Positions 45,015 through 59,224 of a DNA stretch of 64,000 nucleotides are shown in pieces. The stretch covers positions 110,524 to 174,523 of the forward strand of contig JADGJC010000056.1 in NCBI GenBank assembly GCA_027596075.1, given 5' to 3'. The number at the start of each line of letters is the position of its first letter. Within the stretch, counting starts at the first letter, position 1. The position numbers were made by a program, and so were the translations under genes. The DNA comes from Rhizophlyctis rosea. Lineage: Eukaryota; Chytridiomycota; Chytridiomycetes; Rhizophlyctidales; Rhizophlyctidaceae. The notes beneath the pieces are model-generated. The model was not told the DNA's origin. It made no database searches and was given only the letters and a program-made list of their open reading frames with translations.

Positions 45015-46105
45015 CTAATCTGACAAGTCCTCTTTGACGGTTGTTGTAACTTTGGCTGCAGGTACTGCTGCTACTGCAGACTTGGTCTTCACCACCGTCT
45101 GCTTGACGACAATCTTCCGAGGCTTGGGGGCTGCAGGGGTGGGATTCAACGCAAACCCAACCACAATGATGATTGCACACAACAACTTCCAATCCTGCAG
45201 CTCAAATACAGCCGGCACCCCGACCGCTTTTGCAGAATGCCTGAACGGTCTCAACTGCTGCGTGACCACGCCCGTCGCCCACTCGTTGCTGCCGAGCACG
45301 TAGACAATGCTGGCGAACGCGACGACTGTGAAACTCCAGCCGGGGTATTGGAAGGGTCGGATTCCGTTCAGCCAGTTGTAGATGATCCCGCCCGCGGTGA
45401 CGCTGATGGTTCCAAGCATGGCTTGGCCGATGTAGGCGGTTCGGGCGAGGGCTGCGTAGGTGGGGTGGTGGTGGTTTCGGAAAGTGTCGAGACCTCCAGT
45501 CATGGCTATGGCGCGGGTGAGGGCGTCGACCATGGTGAGGATAGGTTCCAGGATGAAGGAGAGTTTGCGTAGTAGGGTATAGAAGAATGGTACGTGGAAA
45601 ACGAAGAAGTAGCCGATGGAGTAGATGGGTATGGTCAAGTCGTTCATCAGGGCGGGGTTGGGGCGACCGGTAAGGACGGCTGGAATCAACGCACGAGCAA
45701 TTAGCCTGGTGAAGATGACTTGTGTAACAAGAATATGGATGTAAACTACGTACCAGCAGTCATTCCTCCACCGAGAGATACGAAGATATGGCTGACTGGA
45801 GCAGGGTGTAAGCTATCCCGGCGCTAAAGAATCTTGGCAACCGCAAGACACACTTACGCCAACTTTTGAGGAAAGGAGCACCTGCAAGGTGAGAGTAGTT
45901 TTTCCGTCTGGGTTACGAAAAAGCTTTGTGGTAAGCTTTGATGGCATCCATGTGGGAAAGGGTTGCGGACTTACACTGAGTAGGCCGTGTAGATTGAGTG
46001 GACAATGGCAAGCCAAGGAGATCGCGCAACATCTTGAAGAGAGTGTGAGAGGACTGGCCAAAGGTGGGACCAAACGTCAGTAGTAGGTGTTGTTGAACTC
46101 GTCAT
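45015..46105 (-). CDS. TRIC-type intracellular cation channel homologue
   Basis: Four exons (46105-45975, 45881-45858, 45791-45754, 45679-45015) close in phase to 285 residues; animal TRIC channels have about 290-300. The N-terminal helix PWLAIVHSIYTAYS leads into SLGGGMTAAVLTGRP with the GGG bend. Further membrane segments follow (IYSIGYFFVFHVPFFYTLL, a helix around MVDALTRAIAMTGG, and YIGQAMLGTISVTAGGII with a second Gly-rich bend). A last segment (LLCAIIIVVGFAL) precedes a Lys/Ala/Val-rich tail. The repeated three-helix layout with two glycine bends fits TRIC (TMEM38), a potassium channel that balances charge during calcium release from the ER (known). The assignment rests on pattern only. 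Confidence 0.7.
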
Positions 46106-46368
46106 CGTATCTTATGGTCGCGTGCGGAATATCGATGACTTCGGGATGAGATGGAGGAGAAGGGGGAAATTGAAAATGACAGGGGTGTTTATTTTCGGAC
46201 ACGTTTCTACGTGCTGCGCCACATCCATCGTGCAAAGATGATGTTGCCCCAATCAGGTTACACAGGATTGTTCGGCAACCTTTACCCGTTTACAATTTCT
46301 ACGAACACCCCATCAACGTGCTACCTATCACCTGTAAGTTTCACCAACTCCTTGATACAAATACCGCC

Positions 46369-47090
46369 ATGTCGGGCCTGTCAACAACTTATCTCAAGGT
46401 GCCTTGATCCTGACACAACACCATATTGACGATGCAGTATTGACTTGTAATCTTTTGGAGCTAGAGGACTTTACTTCGCTATGTGCCACCATTTCGCAAT
46501 CCGCACAACAACTAGGATATCAGGTGTACGCTGACCTGATATACGGTGAGTGGTTATTCCGTTCTGCCGTGGTCGATATGCGAGTACCAAACGGCCTGTC
46601 ACAAATGCAGCCAAAGAATGGGCACAAGCCAGAATACAGTGCCTGGACGACATAGACAAAGTTTTAATCGTGGGAAAACAAGAAACCAACGTATGCATAC
46701 ACTCTTCTGCTTGATTGCGGAAAGCTTTTTTGACGATATGCATCAGGAAGACGAACAGCTTATTCTGCCCATGAAAACGAATGAGTCATGGTCTGTAAAC
46801 AGGTGAGCGCGAACTGATCGTATGCCACTGCATGCCACTCCAGCTTACCATTTAACGTGCTCTTTAGCATCAGTAACTACTTCGCAGCGATTGAGAAAAG
46901 CCTTACTGGGGTGTCAGTGGACTGGTATGGTGCCTAAAATGTTTTATGGATTGTCACCTTGGAGGTCAAGTAACTGATAATCCCTTCGTTTTACAGCATA
47001 GTACTGGCCATCATATCCGTGGATTCGACCATTGTTTACTATCGGTTTCATAAAGGATTGGTTCCGCCGGCCGAGAATAGTGACACATGA
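46369..47090 (+). CDS. SEN15: tRNA-splicing endonuclease subunit Sen15
   Basis: Six short exons (46369-46398, 46461-46545, 46611-46690, 46747-46802, 46868-46924, 46997-47090) close in phase to 133 residues, a normal size for fungal Sen15. The core reads LGYQVYADLIYAKEWAQARI, then EDEQLILPM, SWSVNSISNYFAAIE, and ends VDSTIVYYRFHKGLVPP. The STIVYY and GLVPP strands are typical of the family. Sen15 is a structural subunit of the heterotetrameric endonuclease that removes tRNA introns (known). The third intron was placed to join ETN to EDEQ, the only in-phase choice of reasonable length. It is divergent from the TRIC-like gene (263 bases). Confidence 0.82.
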
Positions 47091-47591
47091 TATTTTGCAA
47101 CCCGTTGTCGGAGAATGGATACCTGCCCGCATGTCTCGCCAAGAATTTTAGAAACTTTTCAAAGTTTGTCATGCGCTTAGGATGATCCAACGGAAGGGGT
47201 GCGATGCGTATAGTGCATCCCGAATGCATCCAGCCGCCCATGTTTGAAAGAAAAGCCAATCTGCAGACGCATCATCTTCTGTGGGCTGGATGAACGAGTC
47301 CATTCTATCCAAAAGTGTGAGTGGAATGTACCCGCATGCCAAAACTACATAAGAAGATCCCCAGCAGACGTTGCATTTTAAGAAGAAGGCAGTGGAACAG
47401 ACTGAACAGTGGGATCGAAGATATTGGGTGCTCCGGATCGTCCGGACTAGCCGACAAATGGTGGCGTAGCAAATTCGCAAGCCACTTGCCGAGGGCTTCC
47501 GAGCTGCTTCCTGAGTTGCTCCCAAACGTCATTTGTCATTCCTTTCTCCTCCATCGCAAAGCTATTTTTATCTCACAGATCTTGACTAGCA
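47091..47591. other. Intergenic; one minus-strand frame of doubtful status
   Basis: A minus-strand frame at 47169-47525 (about 118 codons) has a sensible-looking second half (IQPTEDDASADWLFFQTWAA). It has no ATG-led start, domain or neighbouring exon. The plus-strand side is the promoter of the MED9-like gene. Confidence 0.3.
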
Positions 47592-48169
47592 ATGCTCCAA
47601 CCAAGCTCCTCCTCCGACCCCTCAGACCTCCCCCTTCACCTCGACACCACCCTCTCTCCAACACTCGGCCTACCAAACCCCCTGCAACCACCCACCGACA
47701 CCCCCTTCGACCGCACCGCCTTCACCTTCCTCCCCCACCTCCTCGAAATCCTCAACAAAATGCAGCTCTCAAACGGAACACCCGAAGAAGCAGCCGACAT
47801 AGCCAATCTGGTAGGTAGTCCACAGTCTCTCGCCCATAAGCAAGCATCGAACCTCATAACCTGACAATACTTCCAAAGGTCGCATCCCTAAAACAATCCC
47901 TAACATCCGCCCAAAAATACCTCCACACCCTCCCTGGAACCAATGCCCCAACATCAAAACTTGAAGCAACGCTCGCACACGAACGCGCGGTCCTAGAACG
48001 GAAGAAAGAAACGCTGAAGAAGTTCTCGGAGCTTCCTATTTTCCAGAAACTCGCGCCTCTTTTGTCACCGCAAGCCGCGAGTGAGGGAACCGTAGTCGGA
48101 AGCACGGGGACGGAAACGGTCATGGAGGGCACGTCAGCCAGTGCTCAGACGCCGATGGATACGTCGTGA
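47592..48169 (+). CDS. Mediator subunit 9-like protein
   Basis: Two exons (47592-47810, 47879-48169) give 169 residues. After a Pro/Ser-rich start, the core has two long amphipathic helices. FTFLPHLLEILNKMQ is followed by a Ser/Thr-Pro turn and EEAADIANLVASLKQSLTSAQKYLHTLPG. Then comes LEATLAHERAVLERKKETLKKF. This matches the layout of fungal MED9 (helix, short loop, coiled helix ending in a leucine/lysine stretch). MED9 belongs to the Mediator middle module, which links activators to RNA polymerase II (known). Short helical proteins are hard to place by eye, so a different coiled-coil protein is possible. Confidence 0.6.
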
Positions 48170-49098
48170 ATCAATGGAAGTCGTTTTTCCCATCCAACCC
48201 TTAGATACACATACGACTCGTCGTACATGCGTCAACCTAAACCCTCTATCCACCCAACCCGTCACCACACAGCACACCACACCGAAAAATCTGTACATAG
48301 CAATCCGGAAGAAAAAAAACTGTATATAGCAATCTCAATCCGATCGGAATAATCCATTTGTGGTGATATGCAGTCACCACTTGCACCTCCCTTTAACCCT
48401 CCTGCGGCCCGGTGTTGACAGGAAAAAGTAATATACTTCCTTCCAACCCACGCCGATATCTTGCCATTTCCTTTTTGCTATCGACTCCAATCCATAACTT
48501 AATGACGACACACCACTGTTCATGATTCGGATTCCCCATGACGCGTCATGTCCCAAACTCCACTCCAGTAAAAAAGGAATTGAATCGAGGTACGCAAGAA
48601 ATATCTATTCGGAAACCCAATACATATATACATCCCAAAGAGACACGCTTTCAAAATCGCAGCCGAAGGAGGAGATGACAATTTCCGTGCCTTTTTTCCG
48701 GCGTTCCAATGTGCAAAACGAGCAAAGATGACCCGAGGACCAAGGACGTGATTTCGGATGCACGAGCAAAAAGGCAATTGTCTTGCCCATTATTCGCAAA
48801 AACACCAAATTTCGGGCCGATTTGATTTGCTCACAAAAGTAATGAAATCCTGCTCGTATTGCTCAAACGACGAACACAAAGGTGAAAACAACAATTAACA
48901 AAAGAGAGGGGAGAGCCCTGTCATCAGCAATAATCTGGGGGGTGTGTGTGTCCACTCCTTCTCCTCTCCTCCACTCCACAAAATTTCCGCAAAAAAAGGT
49001 CGTCTTCAAAACTCCTCGATAGACATTCAATGCCGTTGAAGTTCCATCTCGATCGTTCGTCCGAAAGCGTAGGATAGGAAAGGATAGGTTGAACGCAC
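48170..49098. other. Intergenic between convergent genes
   Basis: About 930 bases of 3' flank from two convergent genes. Open frames at 48.5-49.0 kb on both strands show no domains. Confidence 0.4.
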
Positions 49099-52000
49099 TC
49101 AATACCGCCCTCCATGCATCGTCCTCCCACCTCCACCCCAATGACCACCCCCTCCATACCCAACTCTCGGCGCCGAAGAAGAGGAAGGAGGAAGAGGAGG
49201 CACCGCACCCCGATCGTCCGCTCGACGCAACGAAGAAGACGACGACGTCGAAGCCACACCACCCGCGGCGTCCGGTTCTGCTGCAATGGCGGCGGTTGAT
49301 CCAGAGGCACTACTGTTACCACCACCGGCGCTACTACCGGCGGCAGCAGATTTGAGGAAATCAACCACGTCGTGGTGGGACAAGCTACCTTCTTTCGTTG
49401 TGGGGTTGGTGGAGGTGTTGGTCACTGATACGTTTTGGATCGCGGCGAAGAGTTCTTCGCAGGCTTGTGGGGTTTTCAACTGTACGGAAAGCGAAACAAA
49501 AGAATCAGTACGTTTTCGTCAGGAACCAATGGTTTGTATCGAACGGTTGGCTAATGACATACGTTGATGATGTACGTGAGCGTCACGTTGTCGACCTGGA
49601 CCGTAACCCAGACGTCGTAGCCCTGGACTTTGGTCGTCACGCTCTTCGTCAACGCAACATTCAACACCTTGAAGTCGTTCCAGTCGTCGTACATCACTAT
49701 CATGAAATGTCAAAAAAATGTGCAAAAACCCCAATCTCCAAAGCAACATCTCACCAAGACGTCCAGTCCCCGGTCGGGTGATGACTGCCTTCACGGCAAC
49801 GGTACCCTGATCACACTCTTTACGCTCCGTGCGCGTACGTGGATCAACAGAGTACAATGCGGCTTTGACCTGAACAAATGCAACGTAGCGTCACCACAAG
49901 TCCTTCTTCACCGTTAAAGAAAGTACAGTACCTTGTAGATGGTCGTCTCCTTCTCTTCCACAAGGAGTTCCCGGGCGACCGGCACCTCGGCGGCCTTCGG
50001 TGCAACTGATGGAGCTGGCGCGCTTGCAGGAGGAGGTCGTACATCCGGTTCTGATTTGATGGTTGGTGCAACCGGTTCCGCTTGAGATGGTGCCGGGGGA
50101 GCGGGCGGTCGTCCAGCCATCATTTGTCGCATCATATCCATTGATGCTGGAGGGAACTGCCAAAGCAAAGATAGATGAGCGATGACATTGTTGAGATGAG
50201 GAAAGGGCGCCGCGTTCGAACTCACGTTTGAGACATTTGGAGGCATCATTGGTCGAGGCATACCCGGGAAAGCCGCAGCCATCATCGCGAAATATGCAGC
50301 CATGGGGTCCATTGGAGATTGGCCGAATCCATTCTGTCAAATGTGGACTCACAGTCAGCTCTGATGGGAGGTTCCCGCAAACCGTAACACCAGCATACCT
50401 GAGGTGGGAACGCAGGAGGTGCCATTGGCATTGGTCCTCCCATCTTGGGTGGCGGAATCGGGAAATTCGGTCGTGGGCCCATTGGACCAAATTGTCCCAT
50501 TTGTCCCATCTGACTCATCTGGCCCACTTGACCCATCATTGGACCTGGCCCTCGGATTGGCATCGCTGACACGGGCGGTCTACCAAACATGTTGCCCTGA
50601 GGGTAGCTCATTCTCCGTACATCGTTCATGGGCGTTGCACTCGTGATCATGTTGGGTGGATGCGGCGATGTCAACTTCTTGTCCAGCATGATGTCCCTCC
50701 TCTGACCCGTGTGCATCATGTCCAAGTTGGATTTCACGTCGTTCATCGTGACGGGGAAGTCCTAATCATTGCACGATCGTCAGAAAATACACTCTTTCCC
50801 ATACGTATCGTCAAGCGCATCCCACCTCAACTATGCTCGGCTCCTTCTTCAATTCCGCCAACGCTTCCTCAGGAACTTCCACTTTGATCATCGCTTCCAT
50901 CTTTTTCTGTTCTTCAAGTTGGCGAAGAGCTTCCTCATCCACAGGAATGACCGCATTGAGATTCGGATCGTCTTCTTCTTCTTCCGCCTCCACTCCGATG
51001 TCGAGCTCCGCATTCGATAGTCCTTCGCCCGGAACCGATTGGCTCCTCGGCGCTTCGGGGGTTTTGGTTGCGCGAGGAGGCGGTTGATGTACCGCGGGAG
51101 TGTGTCGTTCTTTCTCCTGAGGCCTAAGATGCATATCTCCATTGTTCTTCGTCTGCATGTCATCATGTAATGGTGTCAAATCAAAGTGCACGCGGACCAC
51201 TCAGAATTACATACGGCCTGCTCAATCTGTTCAAGAAGCTCCACCATTTCTGCCATTTGCTGTCTTTCGCTGTCCCATTGTGCTCGATCGGCTTTGATCT
51301 TCATTTCGAGCTCTTGGATACGTGCTTCCAAGGTAGCATTGCAAGCGTGAGCTTGTTCCAATTGAACCCTCAATTGCGCATCCCCGTCAGACAGCAGATG
51401 TTGCTGTTACACTCATTAGTAAGTTGACGGAAATCCAGGCAATGTGGGTATCCAAATCACCTCATATCTCGCAATTTTAGCGCTAGCCTCCGCCTTGTAG
51501 TGCTGGTACTCATCTGCCAATGCTGTCAGCACCCGATCTTTCTCAATCAACTTCGTCTTGTTTTGCTCGTTGTCAAGCTTTGCTTTTAAGCAAGCGTTTT
51601 TCGTAGACAGAAGTTCCGCTCTAAACCATCATGGTGAGATCGATTCCGGGTCCTGATGGAAACCTATGCCCTTACTTCATTGCTTTGAGCTCCGCCTCCA
51701 CGGTGTTCGCTGTGCTATCTGACGAACCAGCTGTCGCGAAAATTTGGTCAGGATGTTTTGAGCGTAGAGAGGTCAGATTCGATGGAAACACGAACCGGGG
51801 GGTGTGAGAGTCTTCAAACGCTTGTTCGGTGCGTCCTGCAGGGCTGCAGGGGGATGACTCACTGCCCTTCTCTCCAAACTGATTCCTGCAGCCGGCGACG
51901 AGTTCCCAGACCCGGTTTCTTGCTGTAACAACCAAGATATCAGTTGTGGTATCGTTGTTGAAGCGTACCAGCTGTAACTCACAGAATCTCCGACGCTTTC

Positions 52001-52166
52001 TGCCTTTCTTTTGCGTTGTTCGGAGAGCACCATAGCGCCGTTGGCAACAGGCGGCTGAGGCGATCCACCAGCAGTCCTTGAGATGCTTTGAGCGGCAGGC
52101 GTTGAAGATCGGGATGCCGCCGGCTCGCCAGGGACAGTCAAATTGGGCGGCGAAATTTCCGCCATT
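49099..52166 (-). CDS. Large coiled-coil, Pro/Met-rich protein with C-terminal PH-like domain
   Basis: I do not recognise this gene. The ATG at 52166 opens a multi-exon frame (around ten introns, all with gtaag- or gtgag-like donors) ending at 49099. In order: a disordered N-terminus with nuclear-type basic stretches (EQRKRKAES, NKRLKTL); a long coiled coil (KAELLSTKNACLKAKLDNE, then LEARIQELEMKIKADRAQW); an acidic linker (VEAEEEEDDPNLNAVIP); a Met/Pro/Gly-rich segment (MGQVGQMSQMGQMGQFGPMG); and a beta-rich block of about 110 residues. That block (GTVAVKAVITRPGTG, MYDDWNDFKVLNVALT, YDVWVTVQVDNVTLTYIIN) is followed by a helix, TPQACEELFAAIQNV, as in PH or Ran-binding-type folds. The end is Gly/Ser/Ala-rich. 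A nuclear RNA-related or transcription scaffold is plausible but unproven. It is divergent from RPS14. Confidence 0.75.
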
Positions 52167-52627
52167 TCAGATGCTGGTGCAAGTGAAAGGTGCGTCAAAA
52201 GACAGCGATAGTTGAAGGAGTCAAACCCCACTCCACATACCCATATGGTTTCTGATGCCTTGTTGCGTGATAATAATGGTTACCGCTTGGTGACTTTTTC
52301 TCGAATTGTTTATATCAAGGCAAGGAAATGTAGCCTGCTTTGGATATTGGGTAGGATGATCATTTGAGGTTCCGTAAGCGACAAGGGCGCGATTGAGGCT
52401 TGACTTCATCATTTCATATGGCTTGCACAATTGATATGTCAAGCCCAAAAGTGGCAGTGCAAAAAGCCATGCCGGAAGCACAGCCAGGCTGATTGCAGCC
52501 ACAATGTAGCCACCACCACCACAGACGGTGGGCGAAGGACAAGACAGTTGGACTCATCGCAAGCTTTTGAAAACTCTCTCTTGCAACTAGCAGCATCAAC
52601 GGATAGCAACCAGCCGTCCAGCGCAAC

Positions 52628-52648
52628 CCATCCATCCATCCATCCATC
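52628..52648 (+). repeat. (CCAT)n tetranucleotide repeat
   Basis: About five tandem CCAT units directly before the RPS14 initiation codon, in its leader. Confidence 0.8.
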
Positions 52649-52656
52649 AATACAAA

Positions 52657-53618
<962 letters not shown>

Positions 53619-55471
53619 GGAATCGGATGTCGCTGGCATGGTGTGGGTTGTCGGATTCTTGTCCTGGATCCTGCCAAACCGCTGTCAATAGTATTCCTGT
53701 CCGTTCGATCTCATCGGGTGTTGTTTGGTATGTGTGCGTGAGTTGTGTGATTTGGCTTGATCAATGGTTGGGAAGGGCCTCGCATGGGAGCGAGCAAAAG
53801 GGAATGGGACACACGTTTGGAGATCATCATGGGCGAGGAATCGTCGTCATCGACTATCATAACAACAAACACATACACAGAGTCGCAGTTTCATAGTACT
53901 TCTCGTACACTGAAGTTTCTGCGCTAGTGTTCATGTAAAATCGATTTTGGACAAGACTCTCACCGGGGTCTTTGTTCATGTATGGGCCAAAGCTGCATTC
54001 CGTTTCGTGGAAGTTGGCGACGCTTTAATACGGACACCTTTATTATGAGTGATAAAAATGGAATGGCGATCATGTTGTTTTTTCTGATAAAATAAACAAA
54101 AAATGTACATTCACAAAATGTTATCTTCTGTGATGTGACTTTGAGTGTGTCGGCGACTTGGCGTTCAAAAAGTGTCAGTCTGTCTCTGATCCCAACGACA
54201 AACATTGCAAGCATTATCCGCGGCATTGTTTGCAAGACGAAATGTGTATCCTCCTCCAAAGCAGATTCGCCAAAGCCCAACTCTCATGAAATCAAAAAGT
54301 GACCTGTTCCATCTCCCGCTTGGCACTATCCTTACCACTCACCATTTACCTGCACAAACTTCTCCTCCGGCCATTACCCTGCAGGCCCCCTTAACTTCTT
54401 GTTTGTTCCACCCTTCAGACTTTCCATTCTTCCAAGATTGCTGACGCTTCATCTCCCTCTTCTTCAAACCTATGATGTGTTGCATCGCTTCAGCCCTGTC
54501 CAGTCGGTATTTGGATCACTTCTGCCGAATGTCCCAATACCCTGTGCCATCCCCATGTTTGCCTCCCTCCAGAATTCGACCGTATGTAAGAACCCTTCAT
54601 TTTGAGAACCTTGACTAGATACATTGACATTTATGTTGTTCCAAAGTCACCCTACAATACCTGATTCTTCCTCACAAACTATCCTACAAAATTCCAAGAA
54701 ACTCACGCCCCCCCAAAAACTAGAAGTCACTTCCTTGGGGTATGGTGGCAAAGTTGGGGGTAACGATATCTGCTGGATTTCTGTACAAAGTAAAGCATTT
54801 CTTTTGGTCTCTCGAAGTGTGCGTAATGAGATAGCGTAACGTGGGTTCAAAAGGTCCTCCGGGCGGGGCTTCTAGTCCACCCCAGATAGGTGAGGATTGT
54901 AAAGACTGGTTTGGTCATCCCACCAGCCGGCCCTCATCCGTTCAAGAGCCTTGTGACACAGGGTCTGGGGACCTCTGACTTTTCCCTTTCGATAAACTTG
55001 GAGAGAATTGATGAGGTGATTGTTCTCCGCCATACTGATTGGGTATGTTAAGTTACAGAGGGGAGGACCTGAAGTAAAGTACATAGTCACCTGTAGTAAA
55101 TGAGACCGTTCCATGTGCGTGGCAATGCAGGCTTCCATGAGCAAATGTTGATCAATGCAAAATACCATGCTCAACTTCATTCAGAAGGACTAGATCTAGC
55201 CACAAAAAAAGTTGTCAACAGATGAAACCTGAAATTCCTCACCTCCACCAAATCACCAGAACCATACACCAAGAATAGGAGAGATTCCCATGACCACCCA
55301 ACACCACGTACAATCATTCCAAAAACCATTCCAAACAATTGAGGTATCAGATTAAAAGATATATTTTCTCGAACCAGAAAAGAAAGGACATAAGACGCTC
55401 AACACTCGCTAAGACATGAAAAGGAGACACCCTTGATCTCCGTGAACAATCCGTACAATGATCCCAACAAA
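53619..55471. other. Longest gene-free stretch of the right half
   Basis: About 1.85 kb without a supportable gene. Short frames near 54.2-54.6 kb (plus) and 53.96-54.28 kb (minus) lack domains. It holds the RPS14 3' flank and the V-ATPase 3' flank, and no RNA gene was recognised. Confidence 0.4.
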
Positions 55472-58400
55472 CTATTCATCCCCACCAGCAAGAATAGCAC
55501 CAAACGCAAACGGCTCAAACTTCGTCCCAGTACCCTGGTAGAACTTGCCGTTGAACTCAATCCTAATCACGACAAACCCCAAAACGAGACATTAGCAACA
55601 AATTGACAGAAAAAAAAAAACATCCCTTTAAACCAAGAAACCACAAAAGGCCCCCAAAAAAACTCACCAATGCAACCGCAAAGCATGCAAAAACGCACTT
55701 AACCCCTCCATCAAACACAAAATCCCCACTGTCAACACAAACCAGATCGCGAAGCCTATCACAATCGCGATCGGGAGGAGCCAGTGCGGTAGTTCGTCGT
55801 TCAGCACATTGGCGAGGACCATTGTCCAGAGGACTTCCGAGAGTTCTGGTGCGGAGAGCGTGAGTAGGTGGAGCAAGGAGGGCGAGGGGGCGGAGGGGAG
55901 GAAGGGAACTTACGAGCATGCGCCAAAGACAAAGCCCAAAGCCGAAGGTAAGACGCCGTGTTGGAGATACAGTTAAGACAGAACTCGATCGTGTGGATGG
56001 TTTGGTGGACCATGATTTCGCTGAAATCGAAGTGCTGCACATGTACACAAACACAAAGAAAAAGGGAAAAACGACACAATAAGCCCACTCGTCCCACAAT
56101 AGAACGCCCAACCCAACCAACAATCGCAACAACAACCCCCAACAAACAAACGAGAGCGAAAATACCTCTCCCTCATGCCCCACCTCATCATGACTCATCT
56201 CCACATGCCCGCCACCAGCCTGCGAATCCTCGCTCGCCCTTCCTTCCTCAGCAGGCGGCGCCGGCGCATTCGTCTGCGGCAAATCCTCATCCGACAAACT
56301 GCCATACCCCATACCCCCACGCTTCGCATGCTTCTTCTTCAAGTACATCGGTTTCGCGAGCAACATCCAGGGAATGCAGACCATGGCGATGAGGAGGAGG
56401 AAGACTTGGAGTCCCGCCTGGTTGTGCGTGGGTAGAGAGGAGGGCTCTTGAGTGCACATATGCAGCAAAGAACTCGGAAAGGAATTTCCATCACCAAAGC
56501 CACGTCCACACCACCTTAAAAAACTAACAGAAAACAAAAAAGCACCAAAAAAGACACGCACCTGCCCCGGATAAATCCGATCCTTTTCACTGACACTCCC
56601 AGGACTCAACACCATATAAATCAACGTGTTCAACAAACTCGGCGCGGTACTGGTATTCTCATAATATGTCGCCCACTTGTGCAGAATCAATATCGCCAAG
56701 TACCCAAAAATACTCAGAAGGAACAGAATCTGGGGCAAAAACTCTAGGTAGATGTAGTTGCGCGTTTTGAAGTGGAGGTGGTTTACGACTTGGAGGCAGA
56801 TACCGAATGTCATCTGATAGGGGGGGGTGAGTGGGAGAGGGAAGGATGGGGAGGGGAGGAGGGAGAGGCGAGGGACTTACGTGCATGATTCCGATGACGA
56901 TGGCCATTTTCATTTTGTAGGAGTTCATGAAGAGGAGGTTGTTCTCTGCTCCGTGCCATCCCTACATACCCAAACGACGCAAAACGTCAGTAATGAGTCT
57001 TTTCCGCCCACAATTGCCCACAAGCCATAAACGACATTGCACCCCCTACCGGATCAATCCCAAACGGATAAACCCCCTCCTGCACTCCATGCCATCTCAC
57101 CACATTCGGGTCAGGCTGCACAAAGTGCCACCGACTCCCGAAAAGATCCATCACCCGCGAAAACACGTCGTTGTAAATCAACCCCGTGTAGATCGAAAAA
57201 GCACCCATAAGGAGGATAATGTACCGGCCTCCAAAGAAGGTTTCAAAAATCTAACAAACACAAAAATACATGTTCAGAAAAGGACGGATTTCGACATGTA
57301 CTCTCTACCCAAAAACTGCAAAAGCGCAAAACCCAACAGCAAGGATCCATCTCCCTGCCAAAACCAACAAAACTCACCTCCCCATAATCCTTCTGCGCCA
57401 ACTGCTTCTCCTTCACCACCATCCAAGCCGCAAAAAGCGTCATGATAATCCCATGCCCAAAATCACCAAACATCATCGCAAACAAAAACGGGAACGTAAT
57501 AACCGTAAACAGGCCCGGGTTGACCTCCCTATACGCCGCCATCCCGTACGCGTCAATAATGTCCTGGAAGCCTGACGTGAACTTGTTTGTTCGGATGTAG
57601 GTTGGTGGCGTCTTGCTGGTGCGCATTTCGTTGAGGATGGGCGGGATGGTGGAGCCCGTGCGTTCCTGGTGAGGAGTGGGAGGTTAGGTCGGAGATGGTT
57701 TGGAAGGGAATGATTACGAGGATGAGGATTCGTACCGTGATGCCCCGCAAGGTGTACTGGATGGTATTGATGGATAGAGTTGGACACCAGCCTTCGGCAA
57801 TGAGGGCTTTGCGGTTGACGTCGTAGTTGAACTGGTTCATGGTATAATAAATCGCCTTTTCCTTCTTCACGGTCGTTCCCCAAACCGTGATGTTTTCCGC
57901 GACTTTGTTCAACTCGGTACGACGAGCGTTGTGGGTGTTGTCCAAGACCTGAGTGTTTGTCATCACCTTCGTGGCAAGTTAAACCGTCAAATTGCCAAAT
58001 TGACTTACATGCTTGAGATCCTCCAAGCGGCCCAAGACTTCCAAAGCGTCCTCTCGTCGCTTTTCGGGATGCTCGTCAACGGGGTAGAGCGTCGCACCCA
58101 AACTCTCACAAATCTTCCTGATTTTCGCCAAGAGCTCTCGCCCATGTGCGAAAATGATGAATACGTTCTTCTGGACAGTTTCCTCCGTTGCGGGATCCAC
58201 GATGGGTTCATCAATCTCGGCGTAATTCATGAACAAGTTGCCTCTCAATGCGCGGAAGAGAACGCGTTCAAATGTTGCCATGCGTGGGCGCGGGATGACA
58301 CCGGCAACGAAGCTATTTTGCCAGGTCAGACTTTGTCTGCGTCGTATTGGGGTCTTTTCTGCACCTACCCAAGATTCATCGCTCGCGCGCCTCCCTCGCC

Positions 58401-59224
58401 TCGCTCAGCCGCCTCGCCATCATCTGCCTCTCCCGCAGGAGCGACTCCCGACAACAATCCGGTATCCTCACGGTGGCTATCTTCCGATCTACGTGTCTCA
58501 GCCTTGTAGTAACAAGAAATCCTGATCAGCAACAATGCTCGCCGAACGCAATCCACACAGCGTCCATTACCTCCTCAAAGAAGACGGAAGTCTCCCGCAA
58601 TACGTGACGCAGCTCCGTCAACTCCAAATATCGCTTATTTAGCGTTTCTAAGGAGTTGTTCAACTGTTGGACGCGTCCCTCATGTTCCTGCAACCGCTCC
58701 TCAAGCTCATCAATCTCTTGCTGAGTTCGCGTGCGGCCGTAGTACATGCTCGCATCCATTTTACGAACATGAATGTCCGCCTTCTCAATCTGTGCTTTGA
58801 GGTAACCTGAGGTGGATCATGGATAAGTGACCTCCCCGCGACTATCACACGCATAAAATCGACTTACGGATCTTCCTATCCATGTCATCAAGTCTACGGA
58901 TTTCATTTACGAAAGCTCGTTGAAAAGCGTTGGTGTCTGGGTTCAACTGTGCAGAATTATTGCGGGGTGCATTGTCAATATCACATAGCAGGAACGATAG
59001 GCAATTTCAGAGATGACCCTTACATCCCGAAACTGAATTTGCCCGAGCTCTCCGAGTTCAGACACCGTGGGCTGTGCAATTTCCAGGGGAATGTACAGCT
59101 ATGGAGGATGACAGAATGTTTTAGTATGCAAGAAGAGACTTAACACTTGAGATTTGTGCAATATCCTCACCTGCACGAGGGTCATCTCCTCGGAGCGGAG
59201 CATATTTCCAGCGCTGCCGGTCAT
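55472..59224 (-). CDS. VPH1: V-type proton ATPase subunit a (Vph1/Stv1)
   Basis: The ATG at 59224 ([18 protein letters not shown]) opens a gene of about a dozen exons ending at 55472 ([11 protein letters not shown]). The N-terminal half is cytosolic: [20 protein letters not shown], a coiled coil ([19 protein letters not shown]), [18 protein letters not shown] and [16 protein letters not shown]. The C-terminal half has the membrane helices: [40 protein letters not shown], and [20 protein letters not shown] with the essential channel Arg ([12 protein letters not shown]). The end is [19 protein letters not shown] sequence. Subunit a forms the proton half-channels of the vacuolar/endosomal V-ATPase (known). 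A 39-residue acidic Gly/Ala/Glu insert precedes FVAG. Vph1 and Stv1 isoforms cannot be told apart here. Confidence 0.95.
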
